From Neelides folsomi (lineage: Eukaryota; Arthropoda; Collembola; Neelipleona; Neelidae), in NCBI GenBank assembly GCA_034687125.1, contig JAQGBZ010000468.1, forward strand, positions 1 to 44,406: a DNA stretch of 44,406 nt, written 5' to 3'. Numbering within the stretch: the first letter of the stretch is position 1; the number at the start of each line of letters is the position of its first letter. The notes beneath the pieces are model-generated. The model made no database searches. It was given only the letters and a program-made list of their open reading frames with translations, and was not told the origin of the DNA. A program made the position numbers and the translations under genes. Shown in pieces: positions 1-11,574 of the stretch.

Positions 1-401
1 CATTTGTGGGCATTTGTATAAGTGTTGTCAAAGCAACAATTTTGATTTTCGCATTCTTCTTGGGTTATTCCAATTTGACCGCATTTAGTTCTATTTACAA
101 ATGGATTTTCAAAATTGCAATTTTTGTATTCACTTTTAAATATTGTTGAATTGTAGATTTGGATTGCAATCTCTCCAAACTGAAAATTTCCATAGAAGCA
201 CGAATGTTTTTCTTCGTCTTCATCATAGCAACAGCCACGATTTTGACAATCAAAAAAATTGATTTCATTCCACCCACATTTCGATCTGCTCGATGTTAAA
301 TTTTTATCAAATAAACATTTTGGATTTGTTTTATTTTCAATGGAAGCCCAAATACAAGATTGTACAATAAATATTAAATATAAATAAAATATAATTACCA
401 T
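1..401 (-). CDS. Secreted trefoil (P-type) domain protein, 5' part
   Basis: The frame opens at an ATG at 401 and runs without a stop off the left edge, giving 133 codons. Residues 1-20 are a hydrophobic signal peptide. Two cysteine modules follow with the trefoil spacing: C30-x12-C43-x9-C53-x4-C58C59-x9-C69, and C96-x11-C108-x9-C118-x4-C123C124, with a partial codon beginning TG where the next cysteine is due. The second module carries the signature CGQIGITQEECENQNCC. P-domains are compact three-loop folds found in mucus-associated peptides and in secreted family-31 glycosidases. Because the 3' end is missing, this could be a free trefoil peptide or the leader of a larger enzyme. No intron is seen in the visible part. 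Confidence 0.85.
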   Translation of the reverse strand, partial: MVIIFYLYLIFIVQSCIWASIENKTNPKCLFDKNLTSSRSKCGWNEINFFDCQNRGCCYDEDEEKHSCFYGNFQFGEIAIQIYNSTIFKSEYKNCNFENPFVNRTKCGQIGITQEECENQNCCFDNTYTNAHK

Positions 402-640
402 CTTAAAAGGTTAATGTGCGTATAATTTATTTATAATTTATAACTAAACATTTATAAAATGGAATGAAAATTATCTTTTTAATTATCTTATATACTATCT
501 AAGTTTACATAAATTTCAATAATTATTTTATATTTGTTTAATTTGCTTTCCGACTATTAAATTTATTCACTTGATGGCTTGTATTAATATCCAAGAAAAA
601 ATATTTTTAAGTTCTTCTAATTAATCAAAATTATTAAAGA
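402..640. other. AT-rich intergenic, 5' flank of trefoil gene
   Basis: No coding signal is seen. This is the upstream flank of the minus-strand trefoil gene and leads into the 97-bp tandem repeat. Confidence 0.5.
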
Positions 641-834
641 ATTACACTTATATACAAATATTGTTATATTTATTTGGAAGTACACTATTTCCTTCTATAG
701 AAGGAAAAGACATTTCCGAGTATATGAATATTATATTATTACACTTATATTCAAATATTGTTATATTTATTTGGAAGTACACAATTTCCTTTTATAGAAG
801 GAAAAGACATTTCCGAGTATATGAATATTACTTA
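641..834. repeat. Two-copy tandem repeat, period 97 bp
   Basis: The stretch beginning attacacttata at 641 recurs from 738 with only a few substitutions, for example ctatttccttct versus caatttcctttt. Each copy also holds a short internal palindrome, tttcctt(c/t)tatagaaggaaa. Confidence 0.9.
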
Positions 835-1526
835 TTCTAAGATTATTATCAAGATAATTTTAAATGTTGTGACATAACCATGACAAATGTAAATATGAGT
901 TAATAAATTAGGACTCAATAAATTCAGATAAAATACTTTTAGGTATTCACATATTTATTAAAAATAATTAATAACATATAAATTATTTATAATAATTATA
1001 ATGTACTAAATTGTAATATGAATTAAAAAGTGACAAGGTAATTTGCAATGTTTTCTGCACAAAATCATGCAACTACTAATTACCTGATACCCGATGAACT
1101 ATTTGGCCGAATACCCGATGTACTAATTACCGGATGCCCGACGAAATACATTACATGGCCTATCTAATCTTCCATTTACCCCATGACCCGACGTACTAGT
1201 AAGCCGAGATAAAATTTCATAATTCCCATATATATATATAGTTTGTATAAAGCTCAATACCCGATTCGACTCGACGTACTAATTACCCGAATGGGCAGAC
1301 TTTAGTCTGTCATTAACTTTAAAATTTCAAAATTCCTCATATATGTAGTTTACATTCATTCCTTCACCCGATGCTACACCCGACGTATTAATTACCCGAA
1401 TTGGATTATTTTAGCTTGCTAGTAGCTTAAAAATATATTTAACCTCCAAATATACTTTACATACCAGGTCAAACCCAATACTTTAATGTAAAAATTATCA
1501 ACAAAGTCTTACTACATAGTTATAAC

Positions 1527-2237
1527 TAGAGCACGGACATTTATGCAAGAAAAACCCTCAAAATATGTATGCAATATGCAGGCCAAAAGTGGCGAAATAT
1601 GCACGATATGCATATAAATATGCATGTGTAAGTTAATATTATATGTCCTATAATTTCCATGTTTTAAATAATTTAATTTTATTAAATACTACTTAAATGC
1701 AAACTTGGGTGTCTTTTTAATATAAAACATTAAATAAAACTCAAATACGATGAGTACTATATTTTTTAGAAAGAAAGTGTACTGTGTATATACTATACAT
1801 ACAGAAAGTATGATATTAATTATATTTACCACCATTTTATCATACAACATACTCCTTATTATATAACCTTTAACACAATTACATTAAATAGGATAAAATA
1901 CGTAAAAATTAAATATTACTATTAATTTAGGAAATATGAAACGGCAATTAAATGAGATTTGAGTAAATGCAACGTCATGTTAGTATATAAACATTTTTGT
2001 CTTTTAATATACATATATACAATGGTCAAACAGCTTATTTAGTGTTCATATATGATATTGAGGTGTTTTCAAACATTTATTTATTAGAAAATTATAAAAT
2101 TTTAAGAAAATTTAGTGAATAAAGTGCTAAAAATTTCAAAAAAGTCCGATATATGCAAAATGCGCAGAGAATTTGAAAATATGTTTTGCTGCAAAATATG
2201 CTAGCGATATGAAAAAAACATAAAAGTCCGTGCTCTA
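1527..2237. mobile_element. hAT-like non-autonomous element, copy 1 (nested)
   Basis: The terminal inverted repeats are tagagcacggac at 1527 and its complement ending at 2237. The flanking 8-mers gttataac (1519-1526) and gtaataac (2238-2245) match at 7 of 8 bases, the target-site length typical of hAT elements. Subterminal regions are full of gcatatgc words. There is no transposase frame. It sits inside the palindromic element 1078-3187, so it inserted later. Its left end resembles the inverted right end of the element at 6441-7315. Confidence 0.75.
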
Positions 2238-2374
2238 GTAATAACCATTACTTAACTCGAAGTTCATATACTTTTACATATTTTTATTTAAGTTAATAAA
2301 CTCAAAAATCAATGATATTAGGTATACACATATTAATACACAAATGTACGTAATACACAAATGTACATTTACCT

Positions 2375-2850
2375 ATTCGGCACACCATGGTGCACCATGG
2401 TGAACCATGAAGTTTCCATGGACAATTTCAGCTTCTCCATGGTGAGCTATTCATTAAATACATTCACCATGGAGTCATTTTTTCATGGTGAAGTCCATGA
2501 AATTCACCAAGAAGTGCTCCATGTCATCCATGGAGACTCCATGGTGCACTAGATTTCACCACCTGCTCCATGGTGAACACCATGGTGAGCCCCTCATTAT
2601 GGTGAACATAATGTATAAACATAAGAAATTACATGGTGAAGCTCAAATTCCACCAGGCTAGTGAACTCCATGAAGACTCCATTCACCATGGTGAGCTCAC
2701 CAACCTCACCATGGTGAAAAAACCAAAAATGACCAGTATGATGAAGGGAATATCATCAGCTTCACTATACACTCCATAGTGACTTAACCACCCAATCTAT
2801 AGTGAATTCACCACCTTCACCATGGTGCATCATGGAGCGAAAACTCCATA
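2375..2850. repeat. Palindromic caccatggtg array
   Basis: The self-complementary word caccatggtg and near variants (catggtgaa, ttcaccatg, ctccatggt) recur more than twenty times at irregular short spacing, so either strand can fold into many hairpins. A small open frame across it (2361-2552) follows from the repeat and is not a gene. Confidence 0.85.
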
Positions 2851-3239
2851 GTCGAATCGAGTATTGAGCTTTATTCAAACTATATATATGGGAATTATGA
2901 AATTTTTATCTTAATGCCAGACTAAAGTATGCCAATTCGGGTAAATAGTACGTGATAAATTGTATGTGATGTATAGGGAGGAGGATATTGCAATTTATAA
3001 GTTGATTGGAGACTAAAAGAAGCCAATTCGGGTAATTAGTACATCAGGTCTCGGGTCTCGGCTTACTAGTACGTCGGGTCATCGGGTAAATGGAAGATTA
3101 GATAGGCCATGTAATGTATTTCGTCGGGCATCCGGTAATTAGTACATCGGGTATTCGGCCAAATAGTTTATCGGGTATCGGGTAATTGGAATCTGTCACA
3201 AAATCTCATCATATCATTAAAATAATTCCTCCTTAGAAT

Positions 3240-4024
3240 GAAAAAATTAACAATTGAAACTGAAACTTTTCTTCTCGATCTTTTTACAGCTTTCAATATT
3301 TTAATTCTTTCAATTGAAGACGCACATTTTTACTATTAATACATTTGGATAAAATGTGTTTCTCTTGTATATCAAACACATGTTTAAGATATTTTTTAGA
3401 AGTTTCATTGACAATTACATCCATTCGAAATGCCATGATGAGATCAATTAAATTAAGAACACAAAATAGCTATAGAAAAACAATGTTAAAAGTTTCATTT
3501 GCGAATGTAATTTGACTAACATGAATGTAACTCCCACAGTTACAAATAATAACATTCTTGTTGTTGGAACTGTGAGTGGTTTTATAAATAAAATAACCAT
3601 CCTATAGAAAAAATATAATTGTTTGCATAATTTGTCCGTTTTCTGCACTTCTTCAAAATCCTCAATCAATAGGTGTTTAATAATTAATATGTTTACTAGT
3701 TTTATAAAAATGTATAAATAATTTAATATTTAAAAATGATTTTTACTTTAATAATAATCTAAAAACTATTCAATATGAAAATACAAGTCCAACAAAATAA
3801 AATAGATGAAATTGTATGATTAATATCATCCATAGTGTGTTGATATATTCAACAATAAAATCAGTTTTTGCAACAACAAAATAATTATGATTTAAACAAA
3901 AATGAAAAGGATTTGAAGAATGATTATAAATTATTAGTCCAATTGGAAGAACTAGAGCAAATGGACATACGAATTTGGCGATCAAGCTCGCTTTATCATA
4001 TTTACATTTGTGTTTTTCCTTCAA
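3240..4024 (-). pseudogene. Possible fragment of a multi-pass membrane (chemoreceptor-like) gene
   Basis: Two minus-strand frames, about 3770-4024 and 3448-3669, encode strongly hydrophobic segments and could be joined by a short intron (gtattttc near 3785, acceptor near 3660). A third stretch near 3330-3450, in another frame, continues with a polar sequence. The hydrophobic profile and the YRMVILF-type motif loosely recall arthropod gustatory/odorant receptors, but no diagnostic motif is certain. The frame change near 3450 and the lack of a start suggest a dead fragment. It could also be chance open frame in AT-rich DNA. Confidence 0.25.
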
Positions 4025-4159
4025 TTTTAAAATGACCTTCTAATAAACAATAAAATTAAGGTTAAATTAAGTTAATAAATTAATTAACTTCTTATTTTAA
4101 CTTCTACCGTATCATTTTCTACATCTACTTTATTTGGTCAGGTTATCGATGACGAACCC

Positions 4160-4480
4160 AAAATAAGGTAAATTGGGGTACATGTACCCGTTTATATCCT
4201 AAAATGTACTACAAAATGGGAACATTTGGTACATATATGGAAATTTTTTCATATACCCTTTGATGGGTACATGTACCAAGAAACTGAATACATATACCTT
4301 AATGAGGGTGCATTTGTGGGTACAAAATGGTATAAGTACCCATTAGATGGGTATAAAGATGTACATGTACCTTCATGTGGGTACACTTATGGGTACAAAG
4401 TGATACATATATCATAAAAAGGGTATATTTGTGGGTACAAAGAGGTACATATACCGTCTTATGGGTACATTTATACATAC
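4160..4480. repeat. gggtacatgtaccc-type short palindromic array
   Basis: Words such as gggtacatgtacc, tgggtaca and ggtacatatacc repeat about every 20-35 bp in both orientations, making a satellite-like block. The open frame at 4226-4417 follows from the repeat and has no gene features. Confidence 0.8.
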
Positions 4481-4822
4481 TCTCACATTATTATAACTTG
4501 GAACTTTTTCTTCATTTAAAAGTTTTTATCTGAACTGAATTACCTTTTTATGTTATTAACCAATTCTGATCAATTTTTTAATAAACTATGTATATGATAT
4601 GAATTAAACATTTCAATAATAAATGCACTCAATATTAACGCTTTATAAGTATAAACAAAGACCCCCTACTATCTGGGAAATTCGAATTCATTGTTTCGAA
4701 ATTGATAAATTCCTTTGTCTCCACATTCCACTTGTTCTCAATAAGGAAAATTAAGGTAATAATCATTAATATCATTACTCACAAGCATAAAATATTAAGC
4801 TAATTTAAATATAAATTAAAGC

Positions 4823-5848
4823 ATGAACGAGAGAGAGAAAATAAGAGCTTCAATTGTCCGGTTGCACGTTCTTGGCAATTCTCCCAGTGTGATTGAAAAA
4901 AAACTTTATGTGAAACCTATTTTAGTCAGAATGACCCTAAAACGATATGAATAAACTCAGTCAATCAAAAATAGGAAAAGATCAGGAAGGCCAAGGTCAA
5001 TAAGACCTTCAAATTTAATTCGAAAACTTCAATAAAGATTCAAAATGAACCCTTCACGTTCCGTCAAAAAGCTTGCCAAAGAATTGGGAATTGCACGATC
5101 AACCCTAAAGGATGCAATCCATTTTGATCTCGGATTTCGTGCATTCAAAATTTCAAAGACTCACTTTATATTTAAAGTGAACAAGGAAAGAAGAGCCGAA
5201 ATATGTAAAAATTTACTCCAACTCTTCAAAAGTCAAATATCGATTAAAAATATTTTATTTTCTGACGAAAAAATTTTTACCGAATAAGAACGGTCAAAAC
5301 AATCGTGTGTATGCTATCAGAGCTAAAGAAATCCCAAGGCATCTAAGAATTAAGCCAAAAAGAGCTTTCTCTGGTTATGTGATGATTTGGGCTGCTGTAA
5401 GTGCAAAGGGAAAAGCCCCGCTTTATTTTGTGGAGAAAGGAGTAAAAGTGAACCAAAAGGTTTATCAAAAAGATGTGTTGGAGATTATTGTTAAGCCATT
5501 AGGGACGACTCTTTTTAAAGGGGAACATTGGGTCTTCCAACAAGACTCAGCCACATCTCATAGGGCCCGTGCAACCAAGAATGATTAGAGAAGAGCGTCC
5601 CTGACTTCATTGCTTCGGATGAATGGCCAGCGTCAAGTCCGGACCTCAATCCACTTGACTATTCAATCTGGGATCAATTGGAATCAAAAGTTAACAGAAA
5701 ACCCCATAAAACCATCGAATCACTGAAAGCAAAGCTTCTTAAAGAATGGGAGAAGTTTCCGATAGAGAAAATTTGTTCAGCGATTGATGAGTGGAGACCT
5801 AGACTTAAGAAGTGTATTGAGGCAAAAGGCGCAACATATGATACTTGA
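4823..5848 (+). pseudogene. Degenerate Tc1/mariner-superfamily transposase
   Basis: The remains start at an ATG at 4823 with a helix-turn-helix region (MNEREKIRASIVRLHVLG). A second DNA-binding part follows from 5045 (VKKLAKELGIARSTLKDAI). The catalytic core keeps the first Asp in FSDEKIF (about 5260), the second in VFQQDSATSH (about 5540) and the third in SPDLNPLDYSIWDQLE (about 5640). At least two in-frame stops early on, a stop and frame change near 5284-5300, and a frameshift after 5585 inactivate it. The short distance between the second and third Asp implies a small deletion. The motifs point to an IS630/Tc1/mariner-type element. Its ends were not resolved confidently. Confidence 0.9.
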
Positions 5849-6432
5849 TTTTTTTAAACACTAACTTACGTGCAATTTGCCTTATTAATATAAATCTTCG
5901 TGACAATTGGTCGATTAAATAAAAAGTTAATTCAGAAAATTCAAAAATGCAAACTTTTCGCCCACCTATTACATATTAGAGTTAAATGTAGATAGCAATA
6001 CAATATTAAACCTTAATACATATCTGAATTAATTATTCCATTGATTTTACAAAGATTGGCATATTTGAAAAGTATTACAAATGTTGTTACAAATCTGCAA
6101 AGTCAAATAAAATATCCCAAAAACTTCTATTGGCCTTAAAATTGTTCCATAGATACAATTTATAAATGGAAAAAAAGTCCCAAGTTATAATAATGCGAGG
6201 ATACCTAGGTATAAAGTGATGCAAATTCTAATTTCTTTAGCAAATGAAAACTTGGCTTTTTGCTTTATTATTCTTATACAATACATGTAGAAAAACTAAT
6301 AGTAAATTTTTTTACCTATTTTTTTTTAATTTACCAATATGCAAAGATGAATTTAAAATTATAATTTGATTAAATTATACTAATACAAGTACATATAATT
6401 ACATAAATACTTACATGTAAAAAATAATAATA
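5849..6432. other. Intergenic, no recognised feature
   Basis: AT-rich stretch between the dead mariner transposase and the second hAT-like element. The first 150 bases probably include the mariner 3' end. Confidence 0.5.
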
Positions 6433-6440
6433 ATTATTAG

Positions 6441-7315
6441 AAAGCGGACTTTTACGCAATGGCATGTTTTTTATTTGTGAGGGATATCCATTCAAACTTT
6501 GGAAGTGAACTGATTCATAAAAACAAGGAATCTTCTGAGATTTTTCTCATGGCATGTCGAGCATATTTTCTAGTTTAGCAGCATATCGCCAATGTTCGCG
6601 CATATTTTGGCCATTTATTAAAAATTTTCTTTTTAAAATTGATTATTTAGGACAAATAATTGCATAATTTAAACTAAGTATAATAAAAATTCTATTAAAT
6701 AATTGATTATATCTCATAAATAGTGATAATTGTGCTTTAGATATTAACTAGAATAGTATATTATTTAATTTTTATATTAAATTCAAAGTTAATCTCCACG
6801 TTTGTTAAAGTACAAATGGAATTGTTCGATCTAGGTATACAGATATACATATGCAACATACCATATATTTACTTAAGTAATTCGCTATAATCTTAATTTA
6901 GTCCTTTTTTAAATGAGTTGTTAAGTTTAGGTATTTAATACAGGTAGAATTCATTAGAATTCATTAGTTTGTTGTTTTAAAATATCGTTATATTTTCTAT
7001 TGGCTGAATATCTATATTATTCAGTTTACATACATAAGAATTAATAATGCCACAAGATAAAACAGGAACTTTTACAAATTAATTGAAAATATAAGAATAT
7101 AATTTTTTTTAAAAAGATGACTTATTGATTTCTGCTGTTTATTTATAAAATTTAGATTCTGTATACAAAATTTATTAAAAAGTGTACACAATTATGCATT
7201 TTTGCATGTTTTGCATGGGCATATGCATATGCAAAATTGGCATATTTCACCGTTTTTCCCCTGCATATTGCATGCATATAATCGCATTTGATAGGGCATA
7301 TAAGTCCGCTCTTTA
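6441..7315. mobile_element. hAT-like non-autonomous element, copy 2
   Basis: The ends are aaagcggactttta at 6441 and agtccgctcttta ending at 7315. The flanking 8-mers attattag (6433-6440) and gttattag (7316-7323) match at 7 of 8. The inverted right end shares words with the left end of copy 1, including gcaatatgcagg and gaaatatgc, so the two belong to one family in opposite orientation. There is no transposase frame, so it must be mobilised in trans. Confidence 0.75.
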
Positions 7316-7399
7316 GTTATTAGTGTATAACTAGTATAAATATTTTGTTTAATTATAATTTGAAATGATTATTTTTTAATTAAATTAATTATTGACTAG

Positions 7400-7748
7400 A
7401 CGTTCTCACTCCGGATTAAGATCATTTCTTTGCCATTTATGTCCAGCAACTTTCACACGAACAAATGATCTCAAAAACCATTTAGGGAAACATGGTGGAA
7501 AATACAAATTTTGTCAAAAATATTTCGGTATTAGATGAAATAATATAAATTATTTATTCACTTTTAAATTGACTTTTTATGCTAAACCCAATTTAATCAA
7601 TTTATATATTTTAGCAAACCCGATCAATTTGAAACATCATATAAACCAAGTTCACATGAAATTTCATGTGCGAAATTTGTTCAAAGGGATTCGCAACCCC
7701 TGGATTACTCAAAACTCATATAATCAGCATCTTGATTATATTAGTTAA
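7400..7748 (+). pseudogene. C2H2 zinc-finger gene fragment, two exons
   Basis: After an acceptor at 7398-7399 the frame reads a linker (HSGLRSF), then a complete finger with C-x2-C and H-x3-H (CHLCPATFTRTNDLKNHLGKH). A donor at 7528 and an acceptor at 7613-7614 join in frame to a second finger, FCQKYFANPINLKHHINQVH, followed by a tail to a stop at 7746-7748. The second finger lacks its first Cys, as if two residues were deleted. No upstream exon or start was found, and the hAT-like element ends only 77 bp upstream. This is most likely a truncated remnant, but an active gene with distant 5' exons cannot be excluded. Confidence 0.55.
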
Positions 7749-8363
7749 TTAATGATACATACAATTAAAATAACTTATAAATGCGTTACATATTTACACA
7801 TAATATAACAAACTTTTAATTCTAAATAATTAAATGGCTCCTAGATTTACAAGTCATTGGAGTCATTGGAGTAATAATATGTATCAATCCTATGTATTTA
7901 TTCTAGTAACTACTTAAAAGAATTTCATGTGTGTAGTGTATTTCTTCCTGACTCAACATATATTTAACCGAGGGGGTTGAAAGAGGGAGGAAAAGGGTCA
8001 ATCCCCAATCAACCTCCAAACTCCCCCTTTTAAATTCATACACAAGATTACATTTTTTACAACTCACCAGTTATTACATTATTGGCTTTATTGATTTAAT
8101 TAGTATATTACCTATACAATCAAGTTAATTAAAAGCTATTTGTATTTGGCAACTGTTTTTATTAAGTTCAAACCCCCATGGGTTTTAGTACAATAATCCA
8201 AAGTTTGGTTTGAAATATTTTAAATTCCCTTTATTTGTTTCTCCTCTAATTGTATTTTGAGTTACAGTTACAATGTAAACATTCGTATCGTGTTTAAACT
8301 GACATTAAAATTTATTAAGAATTCAATTCCTCAAGTCTCCCAATGGAAAGGAAATGAAAAGAA
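7749..8363. other. Intergenic, 5' flank of Ly6-like gene 1
   Basis: No coding features are seen. A G-rich/C-rich stretch at 7970-8035 (gagggggttg, actcccccttt) could pair with itself. The segment before 8364 is the presumed promoter of the next gene. Confidence 0.5.
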
Positions 8364-9481
8364 ATGGAGAAATTCATTTTTTATGTGTTCTTCGTCGTTG
8401 GAATTTTGCCGATCGGTAAATTTTTATACAAATTCAATTGTTTTTATTTACTAATTTTATTTAATTTAAGATTAATGAAGATCTTTTATTTAAGTCAGCA
8501 ATTTATTTAATTAATCATAAAACTTGTTATTTGCTACAAAGTCCTTTAATTATTTGTCATACCTAAATTCAACTTGTAAGTTTCATATTTTTATAGCTTT
8601 CGGCCTGCGATGTCATCGCTGCATCTCTTGGGAATGTGACGATGAAGCGAAAGCCAAAATATGCGAGTCAATGAAAGAATTTGGTAACAATTTGTTATTT
8701 TACAGTTTATCTAAGAATCTGCAATTCCTATTATAGTTAAATAATAATTAAAACAATGATTAAATTCATGCTCTAATGAACTACAATATGAAATGCCTAT
8801 TATTACAATGAGCTGTAATAAGTTAAAAACAACATTATGTTTAAATGAATTTATATAGTTAGGTAGTTATAATTTAATTAATATAAAAGATGATTAAAGA
8901 TAATTTTAGTTATTTAATTTTATTGTTTTTTTTAATTTCTTTCAGTTCGCAGTGAAATCCCAAAATATTTTCTAGTCGATGACCATCATGTTCCCACTTG
9001 TCCTCCACCAACCGATTCGGAGGAAGCGTGGGAAGGTTTGAAAATCCGGCGACCATCTTCAATTTCCTGCGGGGGGAACCGTGAAGCTTGTACCGTTGGG
9101 AGATTCCAAGTGAAGACGGAAGTTCTCCCTTCTGGGGATTACGAAGGAATCAACTTCACTTCCCATGGGACTGTGTTCGGATGTGCCAAGGAGGAATTGT
9201 TGGCAGGGGCGAAAGAAAGGGCCGCGTTGGGTCAATGCTCAATCTACAGGGAACATGTGTGGAAATACAAAATGAACACGAGACATACGATGGACATCGA
9301 AAATTGTGAGACGGATAATTGCAAAAGAGATTTTTGTCTTTTTGCAAACAAAAGCGTAGTTTTGAAATTCCGAGGCCAAGGAGAAGTTAAAAACCCAATG
9401 AAATGGATTTTTGGGTTTTTGATAATTTTTGGACTCGCTGTGGGGATTTTGACAATTTTGGGGATCAAATATGATCGGTAA
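8364..9481 (+). CDS. Ly6-like single-pass membrane protein, paralog 1
   Basis: Three exons, 8364-8415, 8597-8683 and 8946-9481, join in phase to a 224-residue protein. Exon 1 is a signal peptide. Exon 2 opens the mature chain with LRCHRC, like the LxCxxC start of Ly6/uPAR three-finger domains. Further cysteines follow (SCGG, EACT, FGCAKE, GQCSIY) with a closing cluster IENCETDNCKRDFC. The last 29 residues hold a transmembrane helix and the short tail GIKYDR. The chain is longer than a canonical Ly6 domain and ends in a membrane anchor rather than a GPI signal. The gene at 13341-14169 has the same cysteine plan, the same membrane end and the same first splice phase. Function unknown; a cell-surface recognition role is only a guess. 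Confidence 0.8.
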
Positions 9482-9597
9482 TTACTGGGTTAAACTGTGC
9501 CATTCTCACCGCCAAATTCAAATTTCAAATAATGAATCTTTTTTCCATTTAGTCATTAATTAATAATTAATTAATTAGGTATTTAATAACCATTAAA

Positions 9598-9636
9598 ATC
9601 TGATGTATAGTATGTATAACTTACTATACATCAGAT
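9598..9636. repeat. Perfect 15-bp inverted repeat, 9-bp loop
   Basis: atctgatgtatagta (9598-9612) is followed after nine bases by its exact complement (9622-9636). It lies about 120 bp past the Ly6-like gene 1 stop codon. Confidence 0.9.
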
Positions 9637-11229
9637 ACAATAATTTTAGTGTGTATGATCCAATATTTTTTTAAATATTTTACAATTTTGACTGAAAAAG
9701 AAATTTATGCAGCTTCCAGGATTCTGATTACATTTAGCTTACCTGTATTCTCATATTTACTATAATATAGGTATACTATACATATGCTAGATTAAACTAC
9801 CATTTTAAATCTAACTACAAAACAATAAAATGGTTATATGGAGATAGTATGTGCTAACTCCTTTACAACACCACTTCAACACATCTTACTATATCCTGCG
9901 CCTTTTGGCAAAAAAGTCAAAAGCATTTCTAAACTGAACAGCACATGAAATAATTTTAGAATCTCTAAATTTTGTGTTTCTTAAATGTATTGTTCATATT
10001 TTTAGTAAAAAATACAATTATGTATAAAATGAATGTCTAATGTGAATGTGTAATCCTATTTTAACCTAAATAATTATTTTTCGATTCTTTATAAATAAGC
10101 ATGTTGAATTATACTTATTTAACCTCTAAATTGACATAAAATTTACTTAAAAATATATTATTTAAATCAACTATGAAAAATATATATTTCACTTAAAAGA
10201 CAAAAATGTTATAAATCGATTCGATTTGTTCTATATAGATTTATAATCCCTTTAAATAAAATATATAAACGAGTTTCAAAGTATGTACATGTCATTCTTT
10301 AATGAAATTTCCTCATTAGAACCGCACAGGATATTGGACTATTTTCACACGTTAATCAGCTCACACCATTTGATTCAACATTACACGCCAACTTCCATTC
10401 CTTTTTGCTCTACTGTTCAATTTACTCATGATTAGAGAAAACTTTACATTTATGTTACACGTGATTTAAAGATGACCCTAATTTATTGTGAGTGAGATAT
10501 GTGACATTAATGTACGAGAAGAAATCAATTAGTATTTAATTTACACTTTGTGTGGAATTTGATATTTACATATATTACATTACAGATGCATATATACAAA
10601 TTACGTACATATTGAAATATCTATATTACAATGTAACGGCTCAATTACGTAATATACAAAATAACATTAATTTATAGACGATAAAATATCAAATCATGAA
10701 TTTTTACAGTTAAAAATACTGACTAATACATATTCGATATTTTATATAAACTGTATTATATTTACGACTGTACTCAGCATAATGGTAATGGTAAATATGT
10801 ATATATAGACTATAGACATGGACATAAACAAAGTTTATATGATATTTGATATTGGTACATTATTACATTACATACGGGATGATCTGCGCAAAACATTTCA
10901 CATTGCCTTAAGCCAAATAATAAAGTTTTTTACCCTCGCAGTTCTCCTCAGCTGGTCTTGTTTTCTTTCCCAACTTCGCATTTACTTTTTTCTTTTTTAA
11001 CATTTAATTTCCTCTTTATAATCCAAATACATCAATTCAGAATTAATTTAATAAGAAATTAATATGAAGATTGAAGAGTAAAATGAAGTCCAACAGTTTA
11101 TCTTAAAAGTATCTTTAATCATGAACTTTAAAGGTAATAAAAATTTCTTTTATTTATCACGCCATTAAACTAAACTTTTTACATTCTTTATTTTGATAAA
11201 TATTAACATTTTATGATTTCTTTCGCTTG

Positions 11230-11275
11230 CATATTTACAATATTAATTTCTTTCACTCTTAATATTGTAAATATG
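11230..11275. repeat. Perfect 17-bp inverted repeat, 12-bp loop
   Basis: catatttacaatattaa (11230-11246) pairs exactly with 11259-11275. It lies about 300 bp upstream of the ApoL-like start codon. It could be a remnant of a short element; no regulatory role can be shown. Confidence 0.85.
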
Positions 11276-11574
11276 AACAAGGAATTGAATTTTTACTAAA
11301 ATTACGCATTTACGCAGTTATTGTATTTCAAGGTTTGCATTACAGATTATCCATTTCAAATTGATTGCTTTAGTTTTTTGAACTCATAATGAAAATAAAA
11401 TCTGTAATGTGACTTTATTTGAAAATAATTTAAAATTTTTCATAAATTAAAAATATTAAAATTCAAATCCTCTATTTAAAATTTTAGTGAGTTTTAAATT
11501 TTTTATTGTATTAATATTTAGACTGAATTGAAAATATCCGAGTGAAGCAGCTTTAATTCAACAATAATCATATC

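Larger units (their letters stand above)
1078..3187. mobile_element. Palindromic long-TIR element (non-autonomous, foldback type)
   Basis: Positions 1078-1175 match the reverse complement of 3090-3187 almost base for base, starting aattacc(t/c)gatacccgat. Inward, a second arm segment (about 1210-1275, and about 2850-2915 inverted) also pairs, but the right arm carries an extra block or the left arm has lost one. The arms are rich in acccga/tcgggt words. No transposase reading frame lies inside. The interior holds a nested hAT-like element (1527-2237) and a palindromic caccatggtg array (2375-2850). No convincing target-site duplication was identified, so the superfamily is left open. Confidence 0.8.
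9482..11574. other. 2.1-kb intergenic region with two perfect hairpins
   Basis: No gene was found. The only structures noted are two perfect inverted repeats, at 9598-9636 and 11230-11275, listed separately. The small open frame at 10818-11000 has no family features. Confidence 0.5.

Noticed and set aside
2361..2552. 63-codon open frame on the plus strand
   Set aside because: It is wholly made of the caccatggtg repeat, with no family features.
4226..4417. 63-codon open frame on the plus strand
   Set aside because: It is a translation of the gggtaca palindromic array.
1078..4480. CRISPR-like or satellite interpretation of the repeat-rich region
   Set aside because: There are no evenly spaced repeats with unique spacers. 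The repeats are palindromic and irregular, in a eukaryotic setting.
9088..9468. Overlapping frames on both strands inside Ly6-like gene 1
   Set aside because: They are shadows of the real exon, whose frame has the conserved cysteines shared with its paralog.
10818..11000. 60-codon hydrophobic frame
   Set aside because: Isolated in AT-rich intergenic DNA, with no splice partners or conserved motif.
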